Below, piece after piece: positions 24,076 through 26,172 of a stretch of 26,172 nt of DNA (position 1 is the first letter of the stretch; each line of letters starts with the position of its first letter). Source of the stretch: JBPCOB01 sp051000715 (GTDB lineage Bacteria > Actinomycetota > Actinomycetes > JALYNC01); the NCBI GenBank assembly GCA_051000715.1, contig JBPCOB010000081.1, forward strand, positions 1-26,172. Reading direction: 5' to 3'. Under the pieces are notes generated by a model. It saw only the letters and a list, made by a program, of their open reading frames with translations. It had not been told where the DNA came from and did not search any database. A program made the position numbers and the translations under genes.

Positions 24076-24309
24076 ATGTGTCGAAGCATCCGCACCCTGC
24101 GGCCGCCGTACGCCGAGGACATCACCGAAGAGGACATGCGCGCCGCCGCGCTGCAGTACGTCCGGAAGGTCAGCGGCTTCCGCAAACCGGCCGGCGCGAA
24201 CGTCGCGGCGTTCGACTCCGCCGTGGACGCCGTGACGTCGGCCACGGCCGACCTGCTGGCCTCGCTGCACGTTCGGACGCCAATGACCCGCGAACCGGTG
24301 ACCAGGTAG
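24076..24309 (+). CDS. DUF2277 family protein
   Basis: The 77-residue protein begins MCRSIRTLRPPYAEDITEED, the DUF2277 hallmark, followed by AALQYVRKVSGFRKPAGANVAAFDSAV and a helical end (ATADLLASLHVR). These short cytosolic proteins are widespread in actinobacteria and some other bacteria. The conserved Cys2 and Arg residues suggest ligand or metal binding, but no function is known. ATG 24076 is certain from the family start. The PPOX-family gene begins 3 bases after its stop, so the two are probably co-transcribed. Confidence 0.88.
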   Translation: MCRSIRTLRPPYAEDITEEDMRAAALQYVRKVSGFRKPAGANVAAFDSAVDAVTSATADLLASLHVRTPMTREPVTR

Positions 24310-24312
24310 CCG

Positions 24313-25089
24313 GTGCGACAGGCAGTGACAGCCAACCCCGCTGCCGACGACCAGGGAGGCCCAGGAACCGGTGACGACGCCGGCCACCGCCCGCTGACGG
24401 GGGAGGACACCGGCCACCGCCCCCCAACTGCGGAGGACCCTGGCTACCCGGCGGTCGCCCACACGACGCCCGGCCGGCATCGCGAGCGCATTCGGTACGA
24501 CCGTGACACCGTCCACGCGGTCCTGGACGAGGCGTTGATCTGCTCGGTCGGGTTCGTGTCCGACGGCCGCCCGGTGGTGCTGCCGACCCTGCACGTGCGC
24601 AGCTGGGAGACGGTGTACCTGCACGGCTCGACCGGGAGCTGGCTGCGGCGGGTGGCGGTGGAGGGCGGCGAGGTCTGCGTGTCGGCCACGGTCGTCGACG
24701 CCCTCGTCCTGGCCAGATCAGCCTTCCACCACTCGATGAACTACCGCTCCGTCGTCCTGTTCGGCCGGCCGCGCGAGGTGGTCGACCGGAATGAGAAGCG
24801 CGCATCGCTGGTCGCGCTGGTCGACCACGTACTCCGCGATCGAAGTGCCGAGGTGCGCGGCCCCAACACCCGGGAGCTGGCGGCGACGATCGTGCTGGCG
24901 CTGGATCTAGCCGAGGTCTCCGCGAAGGTGCGCACCGGACCACCGGTAGACGACGCCGAGGACCTGTCGGCTCCGATCTGGGCTGGTGTCGTGCCCCTCC
25001 GGAGCGACCTCGGCGTACCGGTTCCGGCTCCCGAGCTGCCCACCGGGATGGCCCTCCCCCCCAGCCTCGCCGGTCCGATCGGTCGCTAG
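24313..25089 (+). CDS. PPOX-family FMN split-barrel protein with repeat-containing N-terminus
   Basis: The 258-residue protein has a disordered N-terminus (1-52) and a pyridoxamine-5'-phosphate-oxidase-like split barrel. Characteristic blocks are IRYDRDTVHAVLDEALIC, VVLPTLHVRSWETVYLHGSTGS, the segment ending VLARSAFHHSMNYRSVVLFG and a late LAEVSAKVRTGPPVDD. Relatives of this subgroup are flavin- or F420-binding proteins of unclear substrate; a true PdxH is unlikely. Residues 21-50 are three 10-residue repeats (DDAGHRPLTG, EDTGHRPPTA, EDPGYPAVAH) ahead of the usual family start near residue 53, so a later start such as near IRYDRD cannot be excluded, although GTG 24313 fits the 3-base gap after DUF2277. 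Confidence 0.85.
   Translation: MRQAVTANPAADDQGGPGTGDDAGHRPLTGEDTGHRPPTAEDPGYPAVAHTTPGRHRERIRYDRDTVHAVLDEALICSVGFVSDGRPVVLPTLHVRSWETVYLHGSTGSWLRRVAVEGGEVCVSATVVDALVLARSAFHHSMNYRSVVLFGRPREVVDRNEKRASLVALVDHVLRDRSAEVRGPNTRELAATIVLALDLAEVSAKVRTGPPVDDAEDLSAPIWAGVVPLRSDLGVPVPAPELPTGMALPPSLAGPIGR
24373..24462 (+). repeat. Three 30-bp in-frame repeats in the PPOX-family gene
   Basis: Copies at 24373-24402, 24403-24432 and 24433-24462 encode three related 10-residue units with the pattern (D/E)D-x-G-(H/Y). The first two are close in DNA (both contain CCGGCCACCGCCC); the third has diverged. In-frame repeat number may vary between strains. Confidence 0.75.
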
Positions 25090-25100
25090 CGGCTACCCGG

Positions 25101-26172
25101 ATGAGCTTCGCCCCGGAGCGGGTGATCGTCGTGGGCGGCGGGCTGGCCGGCTCGCGGATGGTCGAGGCGTTGCGGGCAGCTGGTTACCGAGGTCGGCTCA
25201 CGCTGGTAGGCGCGGAGCCGCGGCTGCCCTACGACCGGCCGCCGCTGACCAAGGCGGTGCTTTCCGGCGCGGTCGACGACACAACGCTCCCGGTGCCGTA
25301 CGCCGACCTGGACGTCGAGCTGCTGCTGGACCGGCGCGCGACCGGACTGGAGGACGGGGTCGTCGAGACCGACGGCGGCCGGCTCGACTTCGACCGGCTG
25401 GTGGTCGCCACCGGCTCGGCTCCGCTCCGGCTGCCGGGTGCCGGCCGCACGCTGCGAACGGTCGACGATGCCCTGGCGCTGCGCACGGAACTGCGGCCAG
25501 CCGCGCGAATCGTGATCGTCGGAGCGGGCTGGATCGGAGCCGAGGTGGCTACCGCCGCGGCCGCCGCCGGTTGCCGGCTGTCCGTCGTCGAGGCGGCCGG
25601 TGCGCCGCTCGCGACCGCTCTGGGCGCGGAGGTGGGGGCGGCGACGGCGCCCTGGTACGGCGAAGCGGGCGTCGAGCTGATCCTCGGTGCCACTGTCGTC
25701 GCGGTGGAGCCGGCCGCGGTCGTCCTCGCCGACGGTCGATCCCTGCCGGCCGACTGCGTCCTGGTGGGCATCGGGGTACACCCGGACGTCGGCTGGCTGG
25801 CCGGCTCCGGGATCGTCATCGAGCGCGGGGTGGCCGTCGACGAGCACTTGCGCTCCTCGTCGCCCGATGTCTACGCCGTTGGCGACGCCGCCGCCTGGCA
25901 ATCGCGCCGCTTCCGTCGCCGGCTCAGCGTCGAGCATTGGGACAACGCGCTGCGGGCGCCAGCGGTGGCTGCGGCGAACCTGCTCGGCGGCGCGGAGGTG
26001 TACGACCCCGTGCCGTACTTCTGGTCCGAGCAGTTCGGCCGGATTCTGCAGTACGCCGGGCACCCCGGCGGCGCCGACACCTTCCTGTGGCGCGGCGACC
26101 CGGCGGGCCGAGACTGGACCGGCTGCTGGTTGCGCGACGGCGTACTCGAAGCAGTGGTGACGGTCGATCGAC
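25101..26172 (+). CDS. Ferredoxin-reductase-like FAD/NAD(P)H flavoprotein, cut by window end
   Basis: The first 357 codons of a pyridine-nucleotide:disulfide-type oxidoreductase. The FAD motif is VIVVGGGLAGSRMVEALR (GGGLAG 12-17), followed by the ferredoxin-reductase signature YDRPPLTK (44-51) and VVATGSAP. The NAD(P)H-binding Rossmann motif is IVIVGAGWIGAEVA (GAGWIG 141-146), and the second FAD motif is VYAVGDAAAW, then HWDNALRAP and YFWSEQFG. This order matches ferredoxin/rubredoxin reductases that pass electrons from NAD(P)H to a 2Fe-2S partner, often of cytochrome P450 or Rieske systems. It starts 11 bases after the PPOX-family gene. The C-terminal end, probably some 40-50 residues, lies outside the window. 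Confidence 0.9.
   Translation, partial: MSFAPERVIVVGGGLAGSRMVEALRAAGYRGRLTLVGAEPRLPYDRPPLTKAVLSGAVDDTTLPVPYADLDVELLLDRRATGLEDGVVETDGGRLDFDRLVVATGSAPLRLPGAGRTLRTVDDALALRTELRPAARIVIVGAGWIGAEVATAAAAAGCRLSVVEAAGAPLATALGAEVGAATAPWYGEAGVELILGATVVAVEPAAVVLADGRSLPADCVLVGIGVHPDVGWLAGSGIVIERGVAVDEHLRSSSPDVYAVGDAAAWQSRRFRRRLSVEHWDNALRAPAVAAANLLGGAEVYDPVPYFWSEQFGRILQYAGHPGGADTFLWRGDPAGRDWTGCWLRDGVLEAVVTVDR

Noticed and set aside
23205..24410. 401-codon minus-strand open frame
   Set aside because: Overlaps DUF2277 and the start of the PPOX-family gene, and its product is Arg/Pro/Ser-rich without family resemblance. The frame-corrected small membrane protein explains the real signal.

Overview
The window is GC-rich DNA with dense, mostly operonic genes, frequent GTG starts and 4-base stop/start overlaps. 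Together with a PknL-type PASTA kinase, a DUF3618/holin-like operon, DUF2277, a DinB/mycothiol-type protein and an actinomycete-type phosphofructokinase, this points to an actinobacterium (Actinomycetota, perhaps near Micromonosporales or Frankiales; genus not determinable). It looks like chromosomal DNA. I see no rRNA, tRNA, CRISPR array, insertion sequence or prophage.

Layout. 1-3.1 kb: a TIGR00300 (archaeal-type ornithine cyclodeaminase-like) protein, a two-segment membrane protein and a PlsC-type acyltransferase. 3.1-5.4 kb: a glycerol kinase gene with a large internal deletion and frame change, coupled to a DUF1028 gene. 5.4-9.3 kb: an anchored beta-propeller-like protein, a phosphofructokinase with the residue pair of PPi-dependent enzymes, a broken gene of unknown function and L-threonine aldolase. 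9.3-11.7 kb: a three-gene envelope/stress-type operon (LEA-like repeat protein, holin-like protein, DUF3618 protein) preceded by three 15-bp tandem repeats and closed by a strong hairpin terminator. 11.7-15.5 kb: endonuclease IV, a PknL-like kinase with four PASTA domains and a LysM lytic transglycosylase. 15.5-18.7 kb: a DUF2231-Rieske fusion and thiO-thiS-thiG under a TPP riboswitch. 18.7-19.8 kb: a DinB-like protein and a small membrane protein.

19.9-23.2 kb, minus strand, is the most interesting part. A von Willebrand A protein, a PP2C-type phosphatase, an unusual Ser/Thr kinase and a small zinc-finger protein are chained by 4-base stop/start overlaps. The first three match the TerY-phosphorylation triad known from comparative genomics of tellurite-resistance-associated systems. 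The fourth, with a RanBP2-like W-x-C-x2-C-x3-N-x5-C-x2-C motif, looks like an added component. No TerC/TerD/TerB gene is nearby.

23.4-26.2 kb: a small membrane protein gene split by a frame change, a DUF2277 gene, a PPOX/FMN split-barrel protein with a 10-residue repeat, and a ferredoxin-reductase-like flavoprotein cut by the window end.

Quality warning. At least five genes have an interrupted frame. Four need only a one-base change in a short homopolymer (TT, GG, CC, CCC), so sequencing error must be excluded before any is called a true pseudogene.
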